Source: Candidatus Accumulibacter affinis
GTDB lineage: Bacteria > Pseudomonadota > Gammaproteobacteria > Burkholderiales > Rhodocyclaceae
Assembly: GCA_016713625.1 (NCBI GenBank)
Contig: JADJOT010000001.1
Span: 124,001-188,000, forward strand
Length of the DNA stretch: 64,000 nucleotides
Reading direction: 5' to 3'
Part shown: piece after piece, positions 1 through 6,893 of the stretch
How the letters are laid out: each line of letters begins with the position of its first letter
How positions within the stretch are numbered: position 1 is the first letter of the stretch
Made by a program: the position numbers and the translations under genes
The notes under the pieces: generated by a model
Told to the model about the DNA's origin: nothing
The model's database searches: none
Seen by the model: the letters and a program-made list of their open reading frames with translations, nothing else

Positions 1-138
1 CTGCTGCCCAAGCTGGCGACCTACCTCGGCCACGTGAACCTCTCAGCGACGCAGCATTATCTGACGATGACACCGGACCTGCTTCACGAGGCCAGCCTAC
101 GCTTCGAACGTTACGCAATGGAGAAATCTCATGACTGA
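1..138 (+). CDS. Tyrosine recombinase, C-terminal end (partial at window edge)
   Basis: The frame is open from base 1 to the TGA at 136-138 and reads about 45 residues ending in the signature of a tyrosine recombinase catalytic end: a LGH motif followed by the nucleophile region QHYLTM. The rest of the gene lies before the window. Its stop overlaps the start of the next recombinase gene (ATG at 131) by 8 bp, which indicates translational coupling. Two or more overlapping tyrosine recombinases in a row fit a recombinase-in-trio (RIT) element, in which this would be the second gene. The RIT assignment is an inference because the first gene is not visible. Confidence 0.75.
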   Translation: MLPKLATYLGHVNLSATQHYLTMTPDLLHEASLRFERYAMEKSHD

Positions 139-1126
139 CCACGCCTTGCTCGGCCCTTGGGTACGGCGTTTCCTGTCGAGTATCTGGTGCAGGAGCGCAA
201 CCTTTCGATCAATACTCAGAGAAGTTATCGCGACATGCTGGCGCTGCTTCTGCCCTACGTTGGCGATCATCTCAAGAAATCGGTGGGACCGGCTGACGGT
301 CGACGATCTGTCGGCAGATCTGGTTCGGCAGTTCCTTGCCGATCTGGAAGCGCAGCGTCACTGTATCGCAGCCACTCGCAATCAACGCCTCGGCGGCCTT
401 CACGCCTTGGCGCGATACATCGGCCAGAACAGTCCCGAGCATATCGAGTGGTGCGCGCAAATCCGCCTGATCCCGTTCAAGAAGACGGCTCACCCTGACA
501 TCACCTATCTCGATAAACCGGAAATGGACGCGCTTCTGGCGTCTCCGGATCGCCGTACCGCGCAGGGTCGGCGTGACTACGGGCTGTTGCTGTTTCTATA
601 CAATTCGGGGGCTCGCGCGAGTGAAGCGGCCGAGGTCCGGATCAGCGATATTGACTGGTACGCGAAATGCGTTCGAATCATCGGCAAAGGCAACAAACGG
701 CGTGCTTGTCCATTGTGGCCAAACACCTTGGATGAGTTGCAGTGGCTGGCGGCAAAGCGTGCACCGGAACATCATCTGTTTCTGAACCGCAACGGTCAGT
801 CGATCACCCGTTTTGGTATTCACACGCTGGTCGAACGCTATGCATCAAGGGCCTGTGCGCAATCACCGTCGCTTGGCACGAAGCGAGTCAGCCCGCACGT
901 GATTCGCCACAGCACGGCAACCCATCTGCTACGTTCCGGCGCCGACATCAACACCGTCCGTGCCTGGCTGGGTCATGTCTCTCTCACCACGACCAATATC
1001 TACGCCGAGACCGACCTCGAGACCAAAGCCCGTGCCCTGGCCCAGTGCGCACCGGCAGCAGAGCCAGCCGTCAACAAACCCTGGCGCCAACAGCCAGACC
1101 TGATGACCTTCCTGCGCAGTTTGTAG
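131..1126 (+). CDS. Tyrosine recombinase/integrase with two compensating frameshifts
   Basis: This is a 331-residue tyrosine recombinase. The catalytic half is intact, with a GARASEAAEV box I region, HVIRH, and LGHVSLTTTNIYAE carrying the tyrosine. The N-terminal SAM-like domain is unusual. Residues from about 15 to 52 read as nonsense in this frame, while the overlapping frame (157 to about 290) gives the expected VEYLVQERNLSINTQRSY sequence. The simplest explanation is a one-base loss near 175 and a one-base gain in the G-run near 284-287, so the frame is lost and regained. The protein may be full length but with a scrambled DNA-binding patch. It overlaps the preceding recombinase gene by 8 bp and is probably the third gene of a RIT-like element. 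Confidence 0.8.
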   Translation: MTDHALLGPWVRRFLSSIWCRSATFRSILREVIATCWRCFCPTLAIISRNRWDRLTVDDLSADLVRQFLADLEAQRHCIAATRNQRLGGLHALARYIGQNSPEHIEWCAQIRLIPFKKTAHPDITYLDKPEMDALLASPDRRTAQGRRDYGLLLFLYNSGARASEAAEVRISDIDWYAKCVRIIGKGNKRRACPLWPNTLDELQWLAAKRAPEHHLFLNRNGQSITRFGIHTLVERYASRACAQSPSLGTKRVSPHVIRHSTATHLLRSGADINTVRAWLGHVSLTTTNIYAETDLETKARALAQCAPAAEPAVNKPWRQQPDLMTFLRSL

Positions 1127-1163
1127 CAAAAATTTATGTGGCGTTTGCCCGGCCCCCGGCCTC

Positions 1164-2757
1164 GCAGCAGTTCTCATTTCAAATTCCATGGTAGCGGGTG
1201 GTGAGGGTAAGGACTGTTGGATGGGGTAAGTCAGCCGGTGTCTGGGGCGTTGGGAGCGAGGCGCTGCTGCATGAAGCGCATGAGGTGATCCCAGTCATCG
1301 AACGGCAGGTACTGTAGCAAGGCGCGCAGGTGTTCGAAGAAGGTGCGGCGGGAGGGCAGCAGGCCGCGGACCTTGGCGTAACGGGTGTCCATCCAGTCCA
1401 GGGCGGTATGGACCAAGAAGGCCAACAAGATCAGTGTGGCGAAGAGGTTGGCCAAGAACTGTTTGCCGTGTCCGAAGTTGTGGTCGAAATGGTAGCCCTT
1501 GGTCTTGAGGGTGTTGTTGTTCTCGTTCTCGATTTTCCAACGCGCGCGCCCGGCGGAAGCCAGAGCGGCGACGTTGTGGTCGGTGATGGCATGCGAGGTG
1601 GCCCAGGCGTTCTTGAAGACGATGGCACCGTGGGCATCGGTGGTGACCAGTTCCAGCCAGTTGGCCATCACGGCATCGTCCGTGTTGCGCAAGGGCACTT
1701 GATGGGCATAGCGATAGGTGTCGGTAAAGTGCTTCTTGCCGACGCGTCGCGCCTGTACGACGCGGCCGAGTTGCTCGTTGCGCTCGAAATCGCCGACCCA
1801 CTCGTAGAGCGTGGCATGGGATTCGAGCTTGCAGGTGAACAGGAAGTCGGCCTGTTGCGCCCGCACCCGCAGGCAATGCGACTGATGGCAGTACAGGTCG
1901 TCGCCCAGGTAGGTGATGCGCCACGGGCGGTAGTGCTCGCCCCAGCGCGCCAGCCAGCGGGCCGAGGCGGCCAATTCGCAGTCCTGCTTGTCCTGGCCGT
2001 CCTGGGGCTGCACGAATTCCGGCGGCAACGGGATGGCGTTCGCCTGGCCCGGCGCCACCAGCACCGGCGTCACGGCAATGTGGCGATAGAGAACCCTGTC
2101 GTTCTTCAGGCGCGTCTCGCTGCAACAGGCACAGGAAATCTTTTCCGAGGAGAAGAAATCAGTGCCGTCCAGGGCAATCAGCAAGGTGTCGTTGATCGAG
2201 CGAAATCCCGCCAGATAGCCTTGCTGGTACAGGGCATCGCCAATCTCGGCCAGGACCGGGTACACCGTTTCCGGCGGCACCGGATCCAGCAGATTGCGAA
2301 TCTGGTTATCGCAGGGAATCTCATGCACCCCGAACAGCGAAGAGGCATTGTTCCGCCCCAACTGCTTCTGCATCCTGACTTGGCTATCGAGGAAGGACGG
2401 ACTTTGCGAGAAAAACACGGCGAAGGCCGACAGGGCCGCATCCTCCATCTCATAGCGCCGGGCGTTGCTCTGCTTACGCGCGTCCGGCAAAGCCCGGAAT
2501 GCATCCCGAACCTTCTCGATCAAGGAGACGGCGGGGCTCGGCAAGGGGATGGGGGCAACGGTTGAAATGGGCTGGGCACCTGAAAATCATCAACACTTCG
2601 ATCAAGTTCGAGGTTAACACTATAACACACTGTTTACCAGCATTATTTTCAGAAAAGCCGGAGTTTCCCTCAATCTTCATCGCCCAAGTCTGCCAATCCT
2701 CGTGCGCCAACCTACGCCAACAGCCGCCTCGCGTGGGTTTGAAATGAGAACTGCTGC
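1164..2757 (-). mobile_element. Insertion sequence with a DDE transposase, complete
   Basis: The ends are a perfect 20-bp inverted repeat beginning GCAGCAGTTCTCATTT (1164-1183) and its complement (2738-2757). The 7-bp direct repeat CGGCCTC stands on both sides (1157-1163 and 2758-2764), consistent with a target duplication. The element is about 1.59 kb and holds one transposase gene on the minus strand. It lies in the non-coding tail between the recombinase gene and the palindrome at 2816-2849. The family was not assigned with certainty; the transposase is of the general IS4/ISNCY type. Confidence 0.85.
1231..2544 (-). CDS. DDE transposase (IS4/ISNCY-like)
   Basis: This is an intact 437-residue transposase filling the IS. 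Visible features are an N-terminal helical region, an aspartate in the LIALDGTDFF segment (about residues 124-133), a cysteine cluster CACC shortly after, a second acidic site in ITYLGDDLYC, and a C-terminal KIENENNNTLKTKGYH segment with the likely glutamate. These positions fit a DDE/RNase-H fold enzyme. No frameshift is seen, so this may be an active copy. The exact IS family needs a database comparison. Confidence 0.8.
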   Translation of the reverse strand: MPSPAVSLIEKVRDAFRALPDARKQSNARRYEMEDAALSAFAVFFSQSPSFLDSQVRMQKQLGRNNASSLFGVHEIPCDNQIRNLLDPVPPETVYPVLAEIGDALYQQGYLAGFRSINDTLLIALDGTDFFSSEKISCACCSETRLKNDRVLYRHIAVTPVLVAPGQANAIPLPPEFVQPQDGQDKQDCELAASARWLARWGEHYRPWRITYLGDDLYCHQSHCLRVRAQQADFLFTCKLESHATLYEWVGDFERNEQLGRVVQARRVGKKHFTDTYRYAHQVPLRNTDDAVMANWLELVTTDAHGAIVFKNAWATSHAITDHNVAALASAGRARWKIENENNNTLKTKGYHFDHNFGHGKQFLANLFATLILLAFLVHTALDWMDTRYAKVRGLLPSRRTFFEHLRALLQYLPFDDWDHLMRFMQQRLAPNAPDTG

Positions 2758-2815
2758 CGGCCTCGTGTCTTCGAGGAAATGAAACCGGGCGCCACATATT
2801 TTTGAGCGCCACATA

Positions 2816-2849
2816 CTGATACTTATGTGGCCGACCACATAAGTATCAG
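2816..2849. repeat. Perfect 15-bp palindrome, probable recombinase-element end
   Basis: The arms CTGATACTTATGTGG (2816-2830) and CCACATAAGTATCAG (2835-2849) are perfect complements separated by CCGA. The core ATGTGG recurs nearby as TTATGTGGCG (1132-1141) and GCGCCACATA (about 2800 and 2806). The transposase reading frame begins abruptly right after 2849, so this looks like the boundary of the recombinase-bearing element and a possible recombination site. Confidence 0.6.
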
Positions 2850-3446
2850 AATGCCAAACAGGAATCGTTCTGGGGACGCATCGAAGGGCGCCTGATGGCG
2901 ATGCTCGAAGGCGAGGAATTGCTGACGCTCGACCTGCTCAATCAGGCCAGCCAAGCCTGGGTCGAACAGGAGTACCACCGCACGGTCCATTCCGAGATCG
3001 ACACCACCCCCTTGGCGCGCTATCTCGCCGGCCCCAGCGTCCGTCGGAACTGTCCGGATACGGCTACCCTGCGGGCCGCCTTCCGGATCGAGGTGATGCG
3101 CCGCCAACGGCGTGCCGATGGCACACTCAGTCTGGCCGGAACCCGCTTCGAGGTCCCCGCCGCGTATCGCCACCTGCCCATGCTTCCTCTGCGCTACGCC
3201 CGCTGGGATCTGACGCACGTCGATCTCGTCGATCCGCGCAGCGGTGCGGTCCTTTGTCCGATCAAGGCGCTCGACAAGTCGGCCAACGCCGATGGGCAGC
3301 GTCGGCGCTTCGCGCCGGTCACGACCGCAGCGCGGGTGCCCCCGTTCACCGGGATCGCGCCGCTGCTGCGCCAGTTGCTCGCCGACTACGCCGCGACCGG
3401 CCTGCCGCCTGCGTATCTACCTTCCGACGACCAGGAGCCGGCATGA
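2850..3446 (+). pseudogene. DDE transposase, C-terminal fragment
   Basis: The open frame starts mid-protein immediately after the palindrome (AKQESFWGRIEGRL...) and runs to a TGA that overlaps the next ATG (3443) in an ATGA junction. AKQESFWG contains the conserved glutamate region of integrase-core transposases, followed by a C-terminal beta-barrel-like part of about 150 residues. The D and D catalytic residues and the DNA-binding domain are missing, so the gene was cut by the recombinase element. Only the part from ATG 2895 would be translated. The linked ATPase shows it belonged to a transposase-plus-ATPase system of the IS481/Tn7-like kind. Confidence 0.75.
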
Positions 3447-4286
3447 ACCATCGGCTCCTCGCCCTTTACGGGCTGAAGTGGAATCCCTTCTCCGCCGAAT
3501 TGCCGATCGAAGCGCTCTTTGTTCCGCCCCGGATCGAGAACTTCTGCTGGCGAATCGAACACGCCCAGATCCGCGAAGGCGGCTTCGCGATGATCCACGG
3601 CGATCCGGGCACCGGCAAAAGCGTCGCCTTGCGCCTCCTCGACGACCGTCTGGGACGCCTGCCGGACGTCACCGTCGGCGCGATCCACCATCCGCAGAGC
3701 AACCTGGCGGACTTCTATCGCGAAATGGGCGATCTCTTCGCCGTGCCCTTGCGCCCGCACAACCGCTGGGGTGGCTTCAAGGCCTTGCGCGAGGTCTGGT
3801 TCGCGCATCTGGAAACGACCCGTCGCCGGGCGGTGTTACTGGTCGATGAGGCGCAGGAGATGAGTCCGGCGGTCCTCTGCGAGTTGCGCTTGCTCGCCAG
3901 TGCGCGTTTCGATTCGCAACCGCTCCTGTGTGGTGCTGGCCGGCGATGCGCGTCTGATCGAGAAGCTGCGCCGCGAGGAGTTGATCCCGCTGGGTTCCCG
4001 CATCCGCACCCGCCTCGCCACCGAGTATGCGTCGCGGGACGAGTTGCTCGCCTGCCTGACCCATCTGCTGAGCAGCGCCGGCAACGCCAGCCTGATGACC
4101 CCCGCACTGGCTCATACGCTGTGCGATCACGCCGCCGGCAACTACCGCATCCTGACCACGCTCGCGGCCGAACTGCTCGCCGCCGCCGCGCAGCGGGAGT
4201 TGCCGCAACTCGACGAGAAGCTCTACCTCGAGGTCTTCGCTTCCCCCGAGGCGCCCTCGCTGCGTCGGGTGGGGGCCGGCCGGTGA
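3443..4286 (+). pseudogene. AAA ATPase of transposon (ExeA/TniB type), frameshifted
   Basis: The first part begins MNHRLLALYGLKWNPFS and carries a Walker A motif HGDPGTGKS (about residue 52) and a Walker B VLLVDEAQEM. These are typical of the ExeA/TniB-like ATPases that act as target-selection partners of transposases. Near 3930 the frame is lost by one base, and the continuation VVLAGDARLIEKLRREEL is read in another frame until 4286. The ATPase therefore ends early unless ribosomes shift. It overlaps the transposase fragment by 4 bp and was co-translated with it. Confidence 0.8.
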
Positions 4287-4443
4287 GGAATCACCAGCCA
4301 GGCGACTGCTTCGCGCGGTCATGCGATCGCGCCCAACGACCCGCGGCAGTGGCTCCGGGCGGAACGACGCCTCTGGACCTTGGGAGGGACGACCGCCGAA
4401 CGGTCCGGTCCTTTCGTGACGGTCACCCGAACCGGAGGAGAAG

Positions 4444-4710
4444 ATGACCGACCCCATGGTGATGGTCACGAAAAGAGGCCGCCCACCCCAGGGCGAGCGA
4501 GCGATGACGGACCGGGAGCGCAAGCGTGCGCAGCGGATGCGCGACCGAAGAACGGTCATCGAGGCCATCGGTAACGAGACGGACGCGCCACTCAAAGCGC
4601 TGCTGGACCTCCTCGGGCGGGTGGAGGCTTCCGAACCGGCTCGCCTCTGCGCCCGACGGGCCTGGCTGGCTTTCGGGCAGCGCTACGGATTCAGGACGGT
4701 CACCGAATGA
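4444..4710 (+). CDS. Small basic protein, transposon accessory
   Basis: This 88-residue protein has a strongly basic N-terminal half with RGRPPQGERAMTDRERKRAQ followed by Arg/Lys-rich helices, then a more neutral helical end. The RGRPP pattern suggests minor-groove DNA contact. A GGAGGAGA-like ribosome site precedes the ATG at 4444. It follows the broken ATPase in the same direction and may be a third component of that transposon. The function is unknown. Confidence 0.5.
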   Translation: MTDPMVMVTKRGRPPQGERAMTDRERKRAQRMRDRRTVIEAIGNETDAPLKALLDLLGRVEASEPARLCARRAWLAFGQRYGFRTVTE

Positions 4711-5066
4711 CGAGAGGCGGCAGGAACGACGGGAGGAAGGTCCAGTCGGGAAGAGTGGGCGCGGCACGCTCGACGAAAGACCCGACGGAAGAGGGAAGTG
4801 CTTTGACCTGGAAAGGGGTCAAGAGGACCGTGGAATAAATGGACCGGCTTCATCGGCCCGTTTATGCCGCGAAAGCCTCTTGACGCCTTGGAGGGTCCCG
4901 ATGCTTGCGAGCAGTTGCCGGGGAGAACTTGTTCATCCCCGGCGGCTGCCTCGCGGCGAGCGCGGGGTCTGGGGCAGAGCCCCAGGGTTGGATCCTGCAC
5001 GAGCACCCTCGCAAACCATCGCCGTACGTGAACATCAGAACATCAAATCGGGTGATCACACTCACT
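4711..5066. other. Intergenic region with hairpins
   Basis: No convincing gene lies here. Two inverted repeats stand out. An imperfect one (about 4833-4863) has ATAAATGG and CCGTTTAT arms. A perfect 7-bp stem, CTGGGGC-aga-GCCCCAG, lies at 4969-4985. They may mark the right end of the transposon remnant or act as terminators. Confidence 0.4.
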
Positions 5067-5609
5067 ATGGGAATCATAAATTTTTCGAAGGATCTCCAAG
5101 ACAAAATGTATGGCGATGAGATGGCTCTTCGCTGCCTAAAGAATTGTGAAGACCGCTACAGCGCAGGCAAGCGTGAGGCGCTTTTTGAGGCTCTCATACT
5201 CTGCGCTCGCTTTCAGGCGGTCATTCCGGAGTGGGCTGCTGACGCAATCATTGACGGAGAAACCGCGCTGAATTCTGGCGAATGCAAGGACTTGAATGAG
5301 CTATTCGGTGGCGACGAGTTGGCTAACCAGAGCACGCGGAAACGCGAAGCGCGCATTCGGGACAACACGCAAAATGTACTTGGCATGCTCATGAAATATA
5401 GGTGCGAGGGCGGATGGATGAATGCCGAGCAGGCGTTCGGGGAGATTTCAGAAGGCATGAATTTGCCTAGGCGCGACGTTGAGGAGATCTACCGTCGCAG
5501 TGGCAAATGGGTGAAAGACATTCCACAAGGGAATCCCGGAGGCGTGAACTACTGCTTTGGCCACGGTGTTATACCGTGGCCGCGTAGGCGTGGCCGCTCT
5601 GTCTTGTAG
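5067..5609 (+). CDS. Hypothetical protein of the phage-like island
   Basis: The frame is open from 4905, but protein-like sequence begins at MGIINFSKDLQDKMYG (ATG 5067). A start at ATG 5106 is also possible. The product is about 180 residues, soluble, mixed alpha-helical, with no recognised motif. It contains a charged stretch (NQSTRKREARIRDN) and ends in a basic tail. A hairpin follows at 5623-5648. Its position just before alpA suggests an island gene, perhaps regulatory. Function is not known. Confidence 0.6.
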   Translation: MGIINFSKDLQDKMYGDEMALRCLKNCEDRYSAGKREALFEALILCARFQAVIPEWAADAIIDGETALNSGECKDLNELFGGDELANQSTRKREARIRDNTQNVLGMLMKYRCEGGWMNAEQAFGEISEGMNLPRRDVEEIYRRSGKWVKDIPQGNPGGVNYCFGHGVIPWPRRRGRSVL

Positions 5610-5622
5610 CAGCCCCAAGAAG

Positions 5623-5648
5623 GACACAGTTCTTGCGGAAACTGTGTC
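5623..5648 (+). terminator. Candidate hairpin terminator
   Basis: Arms GACACAGTT (5623-5631) and AACTGTGTC (5640-5648) form a 9-bp perfect stem with an 8-base loop directly after the preceding stop codon. There is no strong T-run behind it, so terminator function is uncertain; an operator for alpA is an alternative. Confidence 0.4.
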
Positions 5649-5704
5649 TGACTCGCCTTAACGGAAAGGAGAGGATTGCACCGTCACTACTTGGATAAGG
5701 ACGG

Positions 5705-5920
5705 ATGCAAATGACTCTTCCCGAAACAGGCTTCCTACGCCTGCCGCAAATCATCGGCAACCCCGATGCAATACCGCCAGTTCCCCCGCTAATCCCCGTC
5801 AAGAAATCCTGCTGGTGGGCTGGCGTCAAGACCGGGCGCTTCCCCAAGCCGGTAAAGCTTGGGCCGCGCGTCACTGTCTGGCGCGTTGAAGACATTCGCG
5901 CACTGATTGCACGGGCATGA
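5705..5920 (+). CDS. alpA: AlpA-family regulator
   Basis: This 71-residue protein matches the AlpA/excisionase-like winged-helix family. FLRLPQIIG stands at the start, KKSCWWAGVKTGRFPKPVKLGPRVTVWR is the recognition region (about residues 33-60), and VEDIRALIA closes it. AlpA proteins regulate phage satellite and prophage genes, often switching on excision. An AAGGAC ribosome site precedes the ATG. It is the first clear regulator of the island and probably drives the downstream same-strand genes. Confidence 0.85.
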   Translation: MQMTLPETGFLRLPQIIGNPDAIPPVPPLIPVKKSCWWAGVKTGRFPKPVKLGPRVTVWRVEDIRALIARA

Positions 5921-5931
5921 GGCCGCGAACG

Positions 5932-6027
5932 ATGACAGACAATCAACGCTTGACGATGCGTGACCTGATGGCGCATCCTTCGCCTGTCGCTGCACATCAG
6001 CGATGCGAGATTGGCGTCTCGGATTAG
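5932..6027 (+). CDS. Possible 31-residue peptide after alpA
   Basis: A short frame starting at ATG 5932 (MTDNQRLTMRDL...) ends at TAG 6027, 11 bases after alpA. No clear ribosome site is seen. The product is hydrophilic. It could be a leader peptide or chance; there is no family evidence. Confidence 0.25.
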   Translation: MTDNQRLTMRDLMAHPSPVAAHQRCEIGVSD

Positions 6028-6212
6028 TAGGCGGACGAACCGCCACCAGTGCGGTATTTTTCGCCCGTCGCATGGTCACCAGTTATGGGCGGCCGTGTGG
6101 GGAGCTTCGCGCTCGCCGGAACCTATGCCCGGTACGCCAACCCGCACGGTCTGCCCTCCCCGATTGGCGTCGGGGAAGGCGGAATCACCACCCGCAGCAT
6201 AGGAGCATCACC

Positions 6213-6509
6213 ATGCCCGAATCCATCGGCGCCGACCCGCGCCAATCCCGCCTGTTACAAAGTCTCAACCGCTTCGATCGTAACGAACGCGACGCGCTTG
6301 CTGTCGTCGGCCTGGCGCTGCTCGATTGCATCAACAGCGCTCGTCTCGTCGTCAATGACGATCATCTTGACAACGCACTGGCCATTGCGACATGGCGCAT
6401 GGTGGACACGCTGTACCCCTTGCAGGACGCCTTGCACGGGCCGTCGGGCAAACTTCCCGCGGCGCTGGCTGTGTTCCTCGCAACGGTGGAAGGGGTGAAT
6501 CATGGCTAA
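6213..6509 (+). CDS. Hypothetical island protein
   Basis: The 98-residue product starts at ATG 6213 with an AGGAG ribosome site. A longer frame from 6003 is open but its upstream part lacks protein character, although it reads an AVFFARRMVTSYGRPCGELR patch reminiscent of Ash/Icd-like phage leader sequences. The product is helical, without membrane segments, and overlaps the next gene by 8 bp. Function unknown; it belongs to a run of overlapping early genes between alpA and the primase. Confidence 0.6.
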   Translation: MPESIGADPRQSRLLQSLNRFDRNERDALAVVGLALLDCINSARLVVNDDHLDNALAIATWRMVDTLYPLQDALHGPSGKLPAALAVFLATVEGVNHG

Positions 6510-6711
6510 GAACCTTCTTCGAGTAGACGACGGGCCGGGCGAGGATACGCGGCGCATGGTGCGCGAAGTGCTCGCCTTCATGGTGGATTCGCTCTATGAC
6601 ATGGAGAATAGAAGCGTCCACTCCACGGGTTCCTCGCTGGGGGCTGGACACATCCTGTTCATGTGCGCCGACGCCTTGAGAGAAGCCGACGACGGGGGAG
6701 GGGAGCAATGA
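6502..6711 (+). CDS. Small hypothetical island protein
   Basis: This 69-residue acidic protein begins MAKNLLRVDDGPGEDTRR and ends DDGGGEQ. It overlaps both neighbours (8 bp before, 4 bp after, the latter an ATGA junction), so it is translated as part of one coupled operon leading to the primase. A short central hydrophobic stretch (HILFMCADAL) is present. It is not recognised. Confidence 0.6.
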   Translation: MAKNLLRVDDGPGEDTRRMVREVLAFMVDSLYDMENRSVHSTGSSLGAGHILFMCADALREADDGGGEQ

Positions 6712-6893
6712 CCGCACCCAAAGAAAAAGCCGCACCGGCGGGCACCGGAACGGCTTCGAGCGCTGCATTCTCTGCTCACCATTCTACCGCAACCCTTGAC
6801 CCGCTAGCGGGCTGGTTCGCACTTGCCGGCAACGTGACGCCTTCGCGCAATCGGCAGCAGAAACGCGGCTGGAAAAGGGGAGCGAAGCGATGA
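6708..6893 (+). CDS. Small hypothetical island protein
   Basis: A 61-residue product starts at ATG 6708 inside an ATGA overlap and stops at 6893, overlapping the primase start at 6890. It has a low-complexity alanine/proline N-terminus and a very basic C-terminus (SRNRQQKRGWKRGAKR). Its role is unknown. Coupling to the primase suggests a replication accessory, but that is only inferred from position. Confidence 0.5.
   Translation: MTAPKEKAAPAGTGTASSAAFSAHHSTATLDPLAGWFALAGNVTPSRNRQQKRGWKRGAKR

Noticed and set aside
1330..2565. 411-codon plus-strand frame inside the first IS
   Set aside because: Antisense shadow of the transposase, without recognisable domains.
5921..6212. Ash/Icd-like leader gene in frames reading FFARRMVTSYGRPCG
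   Set aside because: The patch is short, has no clear start, and spreads over more than one frame; noted only as a reminiscence.
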